Shown here: piece after piece, positions 33,567 through 42,083 of the stretch
Numbering within the stretch: position 1 is the stretch's first letter
How the letters are laid out: each line of letters begins with the position of its first letter
Assembly (NCBI GenBank): GCA_964529685.1
Contig: CAZGZC010000001.1
Span: 434,001 to 498,000 of the forward strand
DNA from: JALQUO01 sp964529685
GTDB lineage: Bacteria > Pseudomonadota > Alphaproteobacteria > Rickettsiales > Midichloriaceae
DNA: 64,000 bases
Direction: 5' to 3'
Program-made: the position numbers and the translations under genes
Notes under the pieces: generated by a model
Seen by the model: the letters and a program-made list of their open reading frames with translations, nothing else
Database searches by the model: none
What the model was told of the DNA's origin: nothing

Positions 33567-34616
33567 ATGAAAAGATTCTTAATAATTTTAAGTATACTAC
33601 AATTATTTAATTTTCATGTATCAGCTGAAACAAATATTCCGCCACTTCCTTCTCAAAATAGTCTTAGTAATGCAACAGAAAGCTCTATAGAACAAGCAAA
33701 AAAACAGGTACCTCCAAAACCATATGATAAACCTCATTTAGGGATTAGGATTGGTGTAAGCTCAAGTGAAAATGATCTTCATCTACCACTTGGAAGTACT
33801 ATTTGTATTTTTTTAAATAATACCAATAGTAAGAATTGTAGAGTTGTACAGTATAAAAGTTCTTTTGAAGCTATAAATAGTATGTTAAATGGTGACGTCA
33901 ATATAGTTTTAACTGACTCAGTAACTAGTAAGTTTTTTCTTGATAAAAGCAACAAAATAGAAACAAAAAAGATACGTTTTGTAAGTTCTCTCTTTGATGA
34001 AAAATTAGTCTTTATAACAAGAAAAGATTTGAATATTAAACAACTTTCATCTTTAAAAGGAACTTCAATCAATATATCTCAGAAAGATTCTTTAAACAGA
34101 ATAATTTTTGACGATCTTATCGCTTACATGAAGTGGCAGATAAGTGATTTCAAAACCGTTAGTGAATTTACAAATGATGAAGCAATAAAAGGCATATGCA
34201 AAGGTATAGTTGATGCAACACTTATTGTTGCTGAAGATATGAATAAAGATCTCAAAGATGTTACACGCTTATGTGAACTTAATATAATTAATCTCTCACA
34301 AGATGAAATTAACACTATGACTCAAAATCCAGCATATATACCAACAAAAATTGATGGAGGTACATATGTTGGAATGCCTAATGATATAAATACAGCTGCT
34401 GGTAGAGCTATTCTCCTTTCCACAAGTCAAGTATCAAATGAACAGATTTATTTCCTTATTTCTGAAATCTCTAGGCATTTAAAAGAAATAAGATTACTTC
34501 ATTACTCTCTGAATAACTTGTCAATGGAAGATTGTTTGAATCTAACAAGGATTGCTCCTTTACATGATGGTGTGCTAGAATTTATGGAAAAGAGTAATTT
34601 GAAAGAGAAGAATTAG
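33567..34616 (+). CDS. TAXI-family TRAP transporter solute-binding protein
   Basis: 349 residues. Signal peptide MKRFLIILSILQLFNFHVSA. The binding-protein fold is seen in IRIGVSSSENDLHLPLGSTI, SSFEAINSMLNGDVNIVLTD, LKGTSINISQKDS and KGIVDATLIVAED, followed by YIPTKIDGGTYVGMPNDINT. TAXI proteins usually deliver glutamate or other small acids to a fused TRAP permease, which is not in this window. A proline-rich linker (PPLPSQN ... VPPKPYDKP) of about 40 residues follows the signal and is unusual. Confidence 0.82.
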   Translation: MKRFLIILSILQLFNFHVSAETNIPPLPSQNSLSNATESSIEQAKKQVPPKPYDKPHLGIRIGVSSSENDLHLPLGSTICIFLNNTNSKNCRVVQYKSSFEAINSMLNGDVNIVLTDSVTSKFFLDKSNKIETKKIRFVSSLFDEKLVFITRKDLNIKQLSSLKGTSINISQKDSLNRIIFDDLIAYMKWQISDFKTVSEFTNDEAIKGICKGIVDATLIVAEDMNKDLKDVTRLCELNIINLSQDEINTMTQNPAYIPTKIDGGTYVGMPNDINTAAGRAILLSTSQVSNEQIYFLISEISRHLKEIRLLHYSLNNLSMEDCLNLTRIAPLHDGVLEFMEKSNLKEKN

Positions 34617-34699
34617 TATGATATGATCGATCGATATGAAAAACTCTGGCACATAAAACTGAGTTTAAAGAAGAAACTAAAAATAATTTTTTTTGAAAA

Positions 34700-35179
34700 A
34701 TGGCATCATATACAGCATCCACAACCTTTGTCAAACCAAAGGAAGTTAAAAGAAATTGGTGGATTATAGATGCAGCTGATAGTGAATCAGTTGGGCGTCT
34801 TGCAGCGAGAGTTGCAATGGTTCTTCGTGGTAAGCATAAAGCAAGCTACACTCCTTATATAAACTGCGGAGATCACGTAGTAATCATAAATGCAGATAAA
34901 GTAAAAATCACAGGCGATAAAAAAAACCAGAAGATTTTCTATTGGCACACAAACCATCCTGGTGGTATCAAGGAAAGAACTTGGGATGAAATTTTAAGGA
35001 GTAAGCAACCAGAGAGACTTCTGAAGAAAGCAATTGAGCGTATGATGCCAAAAGAAAGCCCTCTCGCTACAGAACAGTTTAAAAAACTTTTACATGTGTA
35101 TAATGGTACTGAACATCCGCATGCAGGACAGAGTCCACAGCAATTCAAATTTTTTAAGGATAAAAAAACAGCAGCTTAA
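34700..35179 (+). CDS. rplM: 50S ribosomal protein L13
   Basis: 159 residues. NWWIIDAADSESVGRLAARV and the signature MMPKESPLATEQFKKLLHVY-type segment with GTEHPHAGQSPQ are canonical L13, an early assembly protein. rpsI follows 16 bp later, the universal L13-S9 pair. Confidence 0.97.
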   Translation: MASYTASTTFVKPKEVKRNWWIIDAADSESVGRLAARVAMVLRGKHKASYTPYINCGDHVVIINADKVKITGDKKNQKIFYWHTNHPGGIKERTWDEILRSKQPERLLKKAIERMMPKESPLATEQFKKLLHVYNGTEHPHAGQSPQQFKFFKDKKTAA

Positions 35180-35195
35180 ATATAAGAATAATAAT

Positions 35196-35600
35196 ATGAC
35201 ACAACCACGTAATGCACAAGATTTTTATGCAACAGGCAGAAGAAAAACAGCTTCTGCTAGAGTATGGATCAAGAAAGGGACAGGTAAGGTAACTGTAAAT
35301 AACAGGAAACTTGAAGAATACTTTGGCCGCGATACACTGAAAGTCATGGTTCTACAGCCATTTGTTCAAGTAGAAGCTATAAACGAATATGATGTTTTCT
35401 GCACAGTCTCAGGTAGCGGCTCTACAGGACAAGCAGCTGCAATTAGACATGGAATAAGCCGTGCATTAGATCTCGCTAATCCAGTTTTCCGTCCACAACT
35501 AAAAGAGGTTAAACTACTAACTCGCGATAGTAGAGAAGTTGAAAGGAAAAAGTACGGTCGTAAAAAAGCTCGTAAGCGTTTCCAATTCTGTAAACGCTAG
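35196..35600 (+). CDS. rpsI: 30S ribosomal protein S9
   Basis: 134 residues from the ATG at 35196 (MTQPRNAQDFYATGRRKTAS); a longer upstream frame overlaps rplM and is not S9-like. The signature GSGSTGQAAAIRHGISRAL and the C-terminal KKYGRKKARKRFQFCKR, which reaches the P-site tRNA, are intact. Confidence 0.97.
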   Translation: MTQPRNAQDFYATGRRKTASARVWIKKGTGKVTVNNRKLEEYFGRDTLKVMVLQPFVQVEAINEYDVFCTVSGSGSTGQAAAIRHGISRALDLANPVFRPQLKEVKLLTRDSREVERKKYGRKKARKRFQFCKR

Positions 35601-35605
35601 TCATA

Positions 35606-35621
35606 TGCTCCCCATGGAGCA
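35606..35621 (+). terminator. hairpin after rpsI
   Basis: TGCTCC-CCAT-GGAGCA: perfect 6-bp GC-containing stem with a 4-base loop, 5 bp after the rpsI stop. No U-tract follows, so it may be a 3'-end stabiliser rather than a true intrinsic terminator. It is one of the few GC-containing hairpins in the window. Confidence 0.4.
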
Positions 35622-35660
35622 AACCTCCCTCAACTTAAGCACTCGGAACACTAATTATCT

Positions 35661-35687
35661 TTGGATAAACAAAAAATAGTGTATAAT
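35661..35687 (+). promoter_or_regulatory. putative fabG promoter
   Basis: A perfect TATAAT (35682-35687) lies 10 bp before the fabG ATG; a weak -35 (TTGGAT, 35661-35666) is 15 bp upstream. A transcript starting about 7 bp after the -10 would have a leader of only a few bases. Confidence 0.45.
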
Positions 35688-35697
35688 CTCAATAAAA

Positions 35698-36435
35698 ATG
35701 GATAATTTTATAGGTCAAAAAGTTCTCTTAACCGGTGCAACAGGCGGCATTGGTCAAGCAATTCTTAAATCATTCATTGAAGCTGGCGCCACAGTTATTG
35801 CTAGCGGCACAAGGCAAAAAGTTTTAGAAGAGATCTGCAAAGAACTTGGAGATAGAGCAATTCCTATAACTTGTGATCTAAATAGTCAAGAGTCAATCAA
35901 AAATCTCTGCAATACAGCAGTTGAACTGCTAAGCAAAATAGATATTCTTGTTTGTAATGCGGGTATCACTAAGGATAACTTCAGTATGATGATGAAGATG
36001 GAGCAGTGGAATGATGTGATCAACGTTAACTTAACTGCAACTTTTCTCTTAAACCAACTTGCTTCAAAAGTAATGCTGAAACAAAAGTTCGGAAGAGTAA
36101 TCAATATAGCTTCAGTAGTCGGTGTTACAGGTAATCCTGGCCAAGCAAACTATGTGGCATCTAAAGCTGGTATGATAGGTTTTACTAAGTCAATGGCTGA
36201 CGAGTTTGCAACAAGAAATATAACTTTTAACTGTATTGCACCAGGATTTATAGAAACGCCAATGACAGATAAACTAAATGATTCTCAGAAGGCAGAAATA
36301 TCTAAAAAAATACCCATTGGTAGAATGGGAACACCAGAAGAAATAGCTCATGGAGTACTATTTTTAGCATCAGATAAGAGCAGTTATATCACCGGTCATA
36401 CACTTCATATAAATGGTGGTATGTTTAAAAATTAA
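35698..36435 (+). CDS. fabG: 3-oxoacyl-[acyl-carrier-protein] reductase
   Basis: 245 residues. NADPH-dependent reductase of fatty-acid elongation, SDR family. Cofactor loop GATGGIGQAI (residues 12-21), NAG motif (LVCNAGITKDN), catalytic Ser (NIASVVG) and Tyr/Lys (YVASKAG) are intact, and the C-terminus ITGHTLHINGGM is typical. mrp follows 5 bp later. Confidence 0.95.
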   Translation: MDNFIGQKVLLTGATGGIGQAILKSFIEAGATVIASGTRQKVLEEICKELGDRAIPITCDLNSQESIKNLCNTAVELLSKIDILVCNAGITKDNFSMMMKMEQWNDVINVNLTATFLLNQLASKVMLKQKFGRVINIASVVGVTGNPGQANYVASKAGMIGFTKSMADEFATRNITFNCIAPGFIETPMTDKLNDSQKAEISKKIPIGRMGTPEEIAHGVLFLASDKSSYITGHTLHINGGMFKN

Positions 36436-36440
36436 CTGAT

Positions 36441-37388
36441 ATGAAAGAAAAAATTCAATCTATAATTGATGAAAAGATAAAAAATTCTAGGGTATATGAT
36501 CTTCTAGAAAAAAATGATATACTATACATCATGATAGATATACAAACACCAGTCGAACAAAAACTATCAATATCACTAGAAAAACTTATTTCAGACCAGC
36601 TGCAAGTAAAAACTAAACTCTGTTTGACACAAATTAAATCTCAGCAAACCAAACAAATAAAAGTTAAAAGAAAGATCCCTGGCGTAAAAAAAGTTATAAT
36701 GATCTGTTCTGGTAAGGGAGGAGTAGGCAAATCGACTATTAGTTCGTATCTAGCTTATTGTCTAAGCTTGACTAGGCATAAAGTTGGATTATTTGATTCA
36801 GACATATACGGCCCATCAATTGGAAAAATATTTAACATTGAAGATGAAATTAAAATACAAGATGGAAGGTTTATTCCTCACGAGAAATTTGGCGTAAAGC
36901 TAATGTCTATAGGATTTATTGTTAAATCAGATGATGCTTTGGTCTGGCGCGGTCCAATGGTAACAAAAACTCTTAGCCAGATGCTTCTTCAAACTAATTG
37001 GAAAGAACTTGATTACCTAATAATTGACACACCACCAGGTACAGGAGATGTCCACCTTAGCCTAGCTGAGAACTATGAGATAGATGGTGCAATAGTTGTT
37101 TCAACGCCTCAATCTCTTGCACTTGCTAATGCACACCGTTCAGTTGATATGCTTGAGAAGTTAAAGATAAATTTACTTGGAATTGTAGAAAATATGGCCT
37201 ACATAATCAATCAAGATAGCTCTAAAAACTTCATCTTTGGAGAAGGAAATATAGAGAATTATTCAGCAGATAAGCGATTAAAGCTATTAGCTCAAATACC
37301 TATAATACAAGAAATATCTCAAAGTAGTTTCACAAAGAATAAAAAGCATTTAAGTAAATTTATTTCTCTTGCGAATTTCCTTTATTGA
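36441..37388 (+). CDS. mrp: Mrp/ApbC Fe-S cluster carrier ATPase
   Basis: 315 residues. A short N-terminal domain (about 1-75) is followed by the ParA-like ATPase with deviant Walker A CSGKGGVGKSTISSYLAYC (about 90-108) and DTPPGTGDVHLSLAEN. The usual CxxC for the cluster near the C-terminal third is not seen; the segment after NMAYI reads INQDSSKNFIFGEGN rather than containing two Cys. ATPase fold sure; cluster binding may differ. Its last 29 bp overlap the opposing gene at 37360. Confidence 0.9.
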   Translation: MKEKIQSIIDEKIKNSRVYDLLEKNDILYIMIDIQTPVEQKLSISLEKLISDQLQVKTKLCLTQIKSQQTKQIKVKRKIPGVKKVIMICSGKGGVGKSTISSYLAYCLSLTRHKVGLFDSDIYGPSIGKIFNIEDEIKIQDGRFIPHEKFGVKLMSIGFIVKSDDALVWRGPMVTKTLSQMLLQTNWKELDYLIIDTPPGTGDVHLSLAENYEIDGAIVVSTPQSLALANAHRSVDMLEKLKINLLGIVENMAYIINQDSSKNFIFGEGNIENYSADKRLKLLAQIPIIQEISQSSFTKNKKHLSKFISLANFLY

Positions 37389-38055
37389 AAATCATTTTGT
37401 TAAAGTTAGATAAAGTATCAACATGACTACCCCATCCTTGTTTTAGCGGCGCATCCTGCGACTGAGATCTCTCTTGAGGGGTCTCATTGCAAGCCTCTGT
37501 TAGTTGCTTGAATAATGTCTGTTGCTTTTCAGTTAGATCTTTGTGCTTGTTTTTTGGCTTTAAATGCTGTCTTAAAAAAATCCTTTCTTCTTTATTTATA
37601 GGTATTGACTTTCTTACTTTATTTTGTATCTCTATAAAAGTTTGTTGTGCTTGACTGAAGTTCTGTTTTGGTGGAATAAAATCTTTAATATTATTTAAAT
37701 TATTGTTTACTTTTCTTAATAATAACTGTTCTTGTGTAGTTAAACCCTCAAAATTACTAATTGTATTTTTAATAAATTGTAGTAAGCCTTTTATCTCTTT
37801 ATTATCTCGTTTAAGAGACGCAGATGCTTCTAGTTGTTCAACAATTTTTGTTAAAGGTGTCAAATAATTTGGTCCTCTTAATTTCCTCTCTTGTAATCTG
37901 AATAAATCTCTTAATCTAGGAAATGTTGTGGTCATATATTGTTCTAAATTCTCTAGTGCACATGCAAACTTACCATGTTGCACTGCATTTATCACTTTAT
38001 ATAAAACTCCAGTGTTCTTCACTTCTGTTGCTTCTTCTTTTAACAAGTATTTCAT
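37360..38055 (-). CDS. uncharacterised 231-residue helical protein
   Basis: Not recognised. No signal peptide or membrane segment. It is Lys- and Gln-rich with several amphipathic helices (KVINAVQHGKFACALENLEQ at the N-terminus; SRLKRD-type KDNKEIKGLLQFIKN; QAQQTFIEIQNKVRKS) and a polar C-terminal tail (about 205-231). It is an isolated gene whose last 29 bp overlap the 3' end of mrp on the other strand. Composition and isolation would suit a host-interaction or lineage-specific protein, but that is only inference. Confidence 0.65.
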   Translation of the reverse strand: MKYLLKEEATEVKNTGVLYKVINAVQHGKFACALENLEQYMTTTFPRLRDLFRLQERKLRGPNYLTPLTKIVEQLEASASLKRDNKEIKGLLQFIKNTISNFEGLTTQEQLLLRKVNNNLNNIKDFIPPKQNFSQAQQTFIEIQNKVRKSIPINKEERIFLRQHLKPKNKHKDLTEKQQTLFKQLTEACNETPQERSQSQDAPLKQGWGSHVDTLSNFNKMIFNKGNSQEK

Positions 38056-38235
38056 ATTTTATTTTTATTATTAATTTTATTATTTAAAATACTTACCTAA
38101 AGTTTTTAGGTAAATTAAAACTAGTATCAGGTTGCATATTTTGTTTTATTATTTTCTATCTAAAGGAGAAATATTAAGAAAAGATTAAAAAAATTTACTT
38201 TTCTTAGAATTTATATAAAGTTTTTAGAAAAAATT

Positions 38236-39018
38236 ATGAAAATTAAAGATATTATTGAAAATTCTTGGGCAAGCGGTGATCTTAGTAATGATGTTAAAGA
38301 AGCAGCAGTTATAACTCTAAGTTTAATAAATTGTGGAGAAGCTGTAATCTGTGAGAAAATCGACGAGAGCTGGTCTATAAATGATTGGATTCGCAAGGCA
38401 ATCCTACTTTACTTCCGTACAAATGATGCATATGTGATAGAAGGTAATTTCTTTGATAAAATTCCTTTAAAATTTAATAATTGGTCTCAAGAACAATTTC
38501 AAACTGCGGGAATTCGAGTTGTACCAGGCGCAGTAGTTCGCTCTGGAGTATATTTGTCTCCTGGTGTAGTTGTAATGCCTTCATTTATCAATATTGGTGT
38601 TTTTGTTGGTAAAAACACTATGATCGATATCAATGCAACTCTGGGTAGCTGTTGTTATATTGGTGATAACTGTCATATTGGCGCTGGCACTGTTATTGGT
38701 GGTGTCCTTGAGCCCTTACATGATAAGCCTACTATAGTTGAAAACAATGTATTTATAGGTGCTTGCTGTAGCATTACAAGTGGTATCATTATTTCTGAAG
38801 GAGTTGTAATTGCACCTGGAACTCACATATCATCTTCAACTAAAATATATGATTCTACAACTGGTAGTTTATCTTATGGAGTGATACCTAAGGAAGCTGT
38901 AGTTGTATCTGGTGTATTGCCGCGCGAGGATGGTGTAAATATTGCTTGTGCAGTGATTGTGAAGTATGCTGATTCTAAGACGAGAAAAAAAGTTGGTATA
39001 AATAATTTGTTACGCTAA
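38236..39018 (+). CDS. dapD: 2,3,4,5-tetrahydropyridine-2,6-dicarboxylate N-succinyltransferase
   Basis: 260 residues. It succinylates tetrahydrodipicolinate in the lysine/meso-diaminopimelate pathway, which also supplies peptidoglycan. The left-handed beta-helix hexapeptide repeats are clear from GIRVVPGAVVRSGVYLSPGV (about 92-111) to GVVIAPGTHISSSTKIYD, with the family motifs IGVFVGKNTMIDINATLGSC and the C-terminal LPREDGVNIACAVIVKY. About 15-20 residues shorter than typical, mainly at the N-terminus. hdaA follows 3 bp later. Confidence 0.95.
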   Translation: MKIKDIIENSWASGDLSNDVKEAAVITLSLINCGEAVICEKIDESWSINDWIRKAILLYFRTNDAYVIEGNFFDKIPLKFNNWSQEQFQTAGIRVVPGAVVRSGVYLSPGVVVMPSFINIGVFVGKNTMIDINATLGSCCYIGDNCHIGAGTVIGGVLEPLHDKPTIVENNVFIGACCSITSGIIISEGVVIAPGTHISSSTKIYDSTTGSLSYGVIPKEAVVVSGVLPREDGVNIACAVIVKYADSKTRKKVGINNLLR

Positions 39019-39021
39019 TTC

Positions 39022-39663
39022 ATGAAGCAAATATCTCTACCTATAGTTGTAGAACCATCTGATTGTTGTGAATTTTTAGTTTCCACTTGTAATGAAGAGG
39101 CTTATAAACTACTGATTGAACAATACACCTTTACTCATCGCATAACTCTTTTAGGTCCTCAAATGTCCGGCAAAACTAGGCTTGCAAAGCTTTGGTGTGG
39201 GGATGGATTTTACATCAATTGTGAGAATGATGAGTTAAATTTTAGAGCTATAAATCATTATAATTGCTTAGTGATTGATAATTTCAATTTAGCAAACGAG
39301 ACTGAGCTCTTCCATACACTGAATCGTTGTAATGATCGCGGAATAGATGTGTTACTAGTCTCAAGTGAAAAACATAACTTCAAGCTGCCTGATTTGATAT
39401 CTAGGGTTAACGCCTCTTTTCCATTGCAGATCTTCGCTCCTGATGTAAATTTTTGTACTTTAGTTGTACAAGAGCTTTGCATCATGAATAGCATTAAATT
39501 GAAAAATACTACTCTAGATTACATTAAGTATAACATTAGGTTTGATAATTTTGCTGATTTGTGGAGGTTTAGGATGCAACTTAAGATTGCATGTGATGAG
39601 AATCGTATGGTACTAGATATTAATATTTTTAAGGTGGTTTATGATAATTGGTGTAGGGTGTGA
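39022..39663 (+). CDS. hdaA: DnaA-like regulatory ATPase (HdaA/Hda type)
   Basis: 213 residues, AAA+ domain of the DnaA family without the DNA-binding domain IV. Walker A LLGPQMSGKTRLAKLW (about 42-57), Walker B CLVIDNFNL (about 79-87), sensor-like LLVSSEKHNFKLPDLISRVNA. Hda homologues promote DnaA-ATP hydrolysis after initiation. The acpS start overlaps its last 23 bp. Confidence 0.85.
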   Translation: MKQISLPIVVEPSDCCEFLVSTCNEEAYKLLIEQYTFTHRITLLGPQMSGKTRLAKLWCGDGFYINCENDELNFRAINHYNCLVIDNFNLANETELFHTLNRCNDRGIDVLLVSSEKHNFKLPDLISRVNASFPLQIFAPDVNFCTLVVQELCIMNSIKLKNTTLDYIKYNIRFDNFADLWRFRMQLKIACDENRMVLDINIFKVVYDNWCRV

Positions 39664-40024
39664 TGTGGTTCAAATTCCCAGAATAAAGAGATTAGTGCAA
39701 TCATCTGGTGAAAGGTTTTTACGTAGAATCTTCTCTGAAGCTGAGATGCAACTTATAGTTGATGGTCCAAACAAATTTAGTTATATTGCCAAGAGATTTG
39801 CTGCCAAGGAGGCTTTTGCTAAAGCTGTCGGGTGCGGCATTGGTGATAAGATGAGATTCAATGAAATTGAAGTCTTCAAGTCTAGTAGCAGCAAGCCATT
39901 CTTCGGTCAAAAAACTCTCTTATTAGTCGGCGATGCAGTAGAGGCATTCCTATCTCTATCTGATGACTATCCAGTTGCTATAGCACAGGTTATATTATCT
40001 ACTCATAAGCATGCTTTTTATTGA
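39641..40024 (+). CDS. acpS: holo-[acyl-carrier-protein] synthase
   Basis: 127 residues. It transfers 4'-phosphopantetheine from CoA to ACP. Mg-binding Asp8 in MIIGVGCDVVQIPRI and Glu in RFAAKEAFAKAVGCGIGDK are present. Overlaps hdaA by 23 bp at its start, and the end of sdhB on the opposite strand by 30 bp at its 3' end. Confidence 0.94.
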   Translation: MIIGVGCDVVQIPRIKRLVQSSGERFLRRIFSEAEMQLIVDGPNKFSYIAKRFAAKEAFAKAVGCGIGDKMRFNEIEVFKSSSSKPFFGQKTLLLVGDAVEAFLSLSDDYPVAIAQVILSTHKHAFY

Positions 40025-40777
40025 TGCAATAGCTTTCGCTGGATTGAGTTCTTTAGGGCACGTATGTGTACAATTCATAATTGTATGGCATCTATACAAC
40101 TTTAAGTCGTCATCCAAATCTTTTAATCTCGCCTCAGTTGCTTCGTCTCTACTATCAACTATCCATCTATATGATTGTAAAAGTGCTGCTGGGCCAAGGA
40201 ATTTATCTGTATTCCACCAATAACTTGGACAAGCCGTTGAGCAGGAACCGCATAAGATACATTCATATAGGCCATCTAATTTACTTCTATTTTCCTCAGA
40301 TTGAAGCTGTTCATATGTCGAGCTATTATGAGAGGTATGTAACCAAGGTTTTACACTTTCAAGTTGTTTATAAAAATTACTAAAGTCCCCAACGAGATCC
40401 TTTATAACTGAAAGATGAGGTAGAGGATAAATTTTTATCTTTGTCCCAATATCACTTATATTTTTTGTACAAGCAAGAGTGTTTGTACCATCTATATTCA
40501 TGGCGCAGCTGCCGCAAACTCCTTCTCTACATGAGCGTCTGAATGTTACAGTTGGATCAATTTCATTCTTGATCTTAATCAAAATATCTAGGACCATGTT
40601 AATTGATTTATCTTTTTTCAAGAAAAAAGTGTCTAGCCTTGGATTATTACCTAAATCTGGATTATATCTATAGATAGAAATCTCCAAAGTGTCTCTACTA
40701 CCAACATCACAGCCAGACTGAATATACTCCCTTCCTTTTTCAACTGTAGAATTTTGTGGTAATCTAAACTCTGCCAT
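39995..40777 (-). CDS. sdhB: succinate dehydrogenase iron-sulfur subunit
   Basis: 260 residues. N-terminal 2Fe-2S ferredoxin domain with CREGVCGSCAMNIDGTNTLAC, and C-terminal domain with CILCGSCSTACPSYWWN (4Fe-4S) and CHTIMNCTHTCPKELNP (3Fe-4S). All ligands are present. It links FAD in SdhA to the quinone site. It stands apart from sdhCDA. Its 3' end overlaps acpS by 30 bp. Confidence 0.97.
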   Translation of the reverse strand: MAEFRLPQNSTVEKGREYIQSGCDVGSRDTLEISIYRYNPDLGNNPRLDTFFLKKDKSINMVLDILIKIKNEIDPTVTFRRSCREGVCGSCAMNIDGTNTLACTKNISDIGTKIKIYPLPHLSVIKDLVGDFSNFYKQLESVKPWLHTSHNSSTYEQLQSEENRSKLDGLYECILCGSCSTACPSYWWNTDKFLGPAALLQSYRWIVDSRDEATEARLKDLDDDLKLYRCHTIMNCTHTCPKELNPAKAIASIKSMLMSR

Positions 40778-40808
40778 TATTATATAATTTTTGGATTTTT
40801 CTCATTGA

Positions 40809-40837
40809 ATTTTGACACTATTAATTTATAATGTCAA
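40809..40837 (-). promoter_or_regulatory. putative sdhB promoter overlapping an inverted repeat
   Basis: Minus strand: consensus TTGACA (40832-40837), 17-bp spacer, CAAAAT (40809-40814), about 30 bp before the sdhB ATG. The -35 is one arm of a perfect inverted repeat TTGACA-N14-TGTCAA (40812-40837), so a dimeric regulator could cover the promoter. The rest of the 306-bp gap (40778-41083) is AT-rich with no gene or remnant that I can see. Confidence 0.45.
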
Positions 40838-41083
40838 GATTTTTTATTGAGGACACATAGATTCAATGCTTATATAGTAAGCAAGAATAATCTTGAAATC
40901 ATCAATAAATCAACATTAGGCAAGGTTTGCAATTAATACTCCATTCTTTAATTCTAACTATGAGTAGCTAGTACAAATTAACTAATCACTATGAGAATTA
41001 TATATTCTATCTGAGAAAACTCTATATTTTCAGGAAATGGACTTTAAATTTATCTCTTCTAGTATTAGAATCTAAATGAAAAA

Positions 41084-42037
41084 ATGAGTAAAAAACTCAA
41101 TCAATTACTTAAATTCATAAATAAAAAGCTGACAATACTTTTTGAAAAGACTGAATGGCTACAAAAAAAATATAAAAAAACTGCTAGTTCCCGCTATGGG
41201 CGATTAATAAGGATGGATAGCTATCACGTATATCCAATGCTGTTTCTACCTCCTCTTTGGGCGATATGGATGGCAGGTGCAAGTGGCGAGATTGGCTCAA
41301 AAATAACTCTCTCACTTATTTTTATTCTTGGAGCGTTCATCACAAGAAGTATTGGTTGCATAATAAATGATATAGCAGATATAAAGTTTGATAAACAAGT
41401 TGAGAGAACAAAATTACGTCCTTTAATATCTGGTGAAGTATCAATAGCTGAGGCAATAGGGTTGGCAGGAACAATGACAGTAATGGCAGTAATAATTCTT
41501 CTATCACTACCAGAAAGAGTGATCTATGTAGGCATCGCAGCAGCTATAATGATAGTTATATACCCATTCAGCAAAAGATTTACAAATGTACCACAAGTTG
41601 TATTAGGATTTACATTTAATTTAGGAGTACTGATAGCTTGGCTAACTGTAACCAACTCATATTATTTTCAAATGCTTGTTCTATATATCACTTCTGCGAT
41701 ACTTACAATCGCATATGACACAGTTTATGCCTGTCAAGATATGCAAGATGATGAAGCTACAGGTATTAAATCATTTCCTATCTTTATAAAGTCGCAAGGA
41801 AGAGAAATAAAACCAGTTATATGGCATCTATATAAAGTTTCAATGATATGTTTAGGTATAGCTGGGTTAGGTATGGGAATGGGCTTAGGTTTCTACTTGG
41901 CTCTTGGTGCTGGAGGATATATACTCTATAATAATCTTGAAGACTGCAACTTAAACATTCCATCTTCCTGTGCACAAACCTTTAAAAAAGTAAACTCTTT
42001 TTTATTTATTATATTCTTAGGCATAGTGTTTAATTGA
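41084..42037 (+). CDS. ubiA: 4-hydroxybenzoate polyprenyltransferase
   Basis: 317 residues. It prenylates 4-hydroxybenzoate in ubiquinone synthesis at the inner membrane. Both Asp-rich motifs are present: NDIADIKFDKQVERTKLRPL (about 100-119) and YDTVYACQDMQDDEATGIKS (about 206-225), among about eight membrane helices. A basic N-terminal extension of about 40 residues precedes the family core, longer than usual. Confidence 0.93.
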   Translation: MSKKLNQLLKFINKKLTILFEKTEWLQKKYKKTASSRYGRLIRMDSYHVYPMLFLPPLWAIWMAGASGEIGSKITLSLIFILGAFITRSIGCIINDIADIKFDKQVERTKLRPLISGEVSIAEAIGLAGTMTVMAVIILLSLPERVIYVGIAAAIMIVIYPFSKRFTNVPQVVLGFTFNLGVLIAWLTVTNSYYFQMLVLYITSAILTIAYDTVYACQDMQDDEATGIKSFPIFIKSQGREIKPVIWHLYKVSMICLGIAGLGMGMGLGFYLALGAGGYILYNNLEDCNLNIPSSCAQTFKKVNSFLFIIFLGIVFN

Positions 42038-42044
42038 TTAAAAC

Positions 42045-42073
42045 TTGAACCATAAAAGCACTTAATCTATAAT
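42045..42073 (+). promoter_or_regulatory. putative hslU promoter
   Basis: TTGAAC (42045-42050), 17-bp spacer, perfect TATAAT (42068-42073). This is the best promoter match in the window. The ATG is 10 bp after the -10, predicting a leader of only a few bases. Confidence 0.55.
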
Positions 42074-42083
42074 TCTAAGAAAA

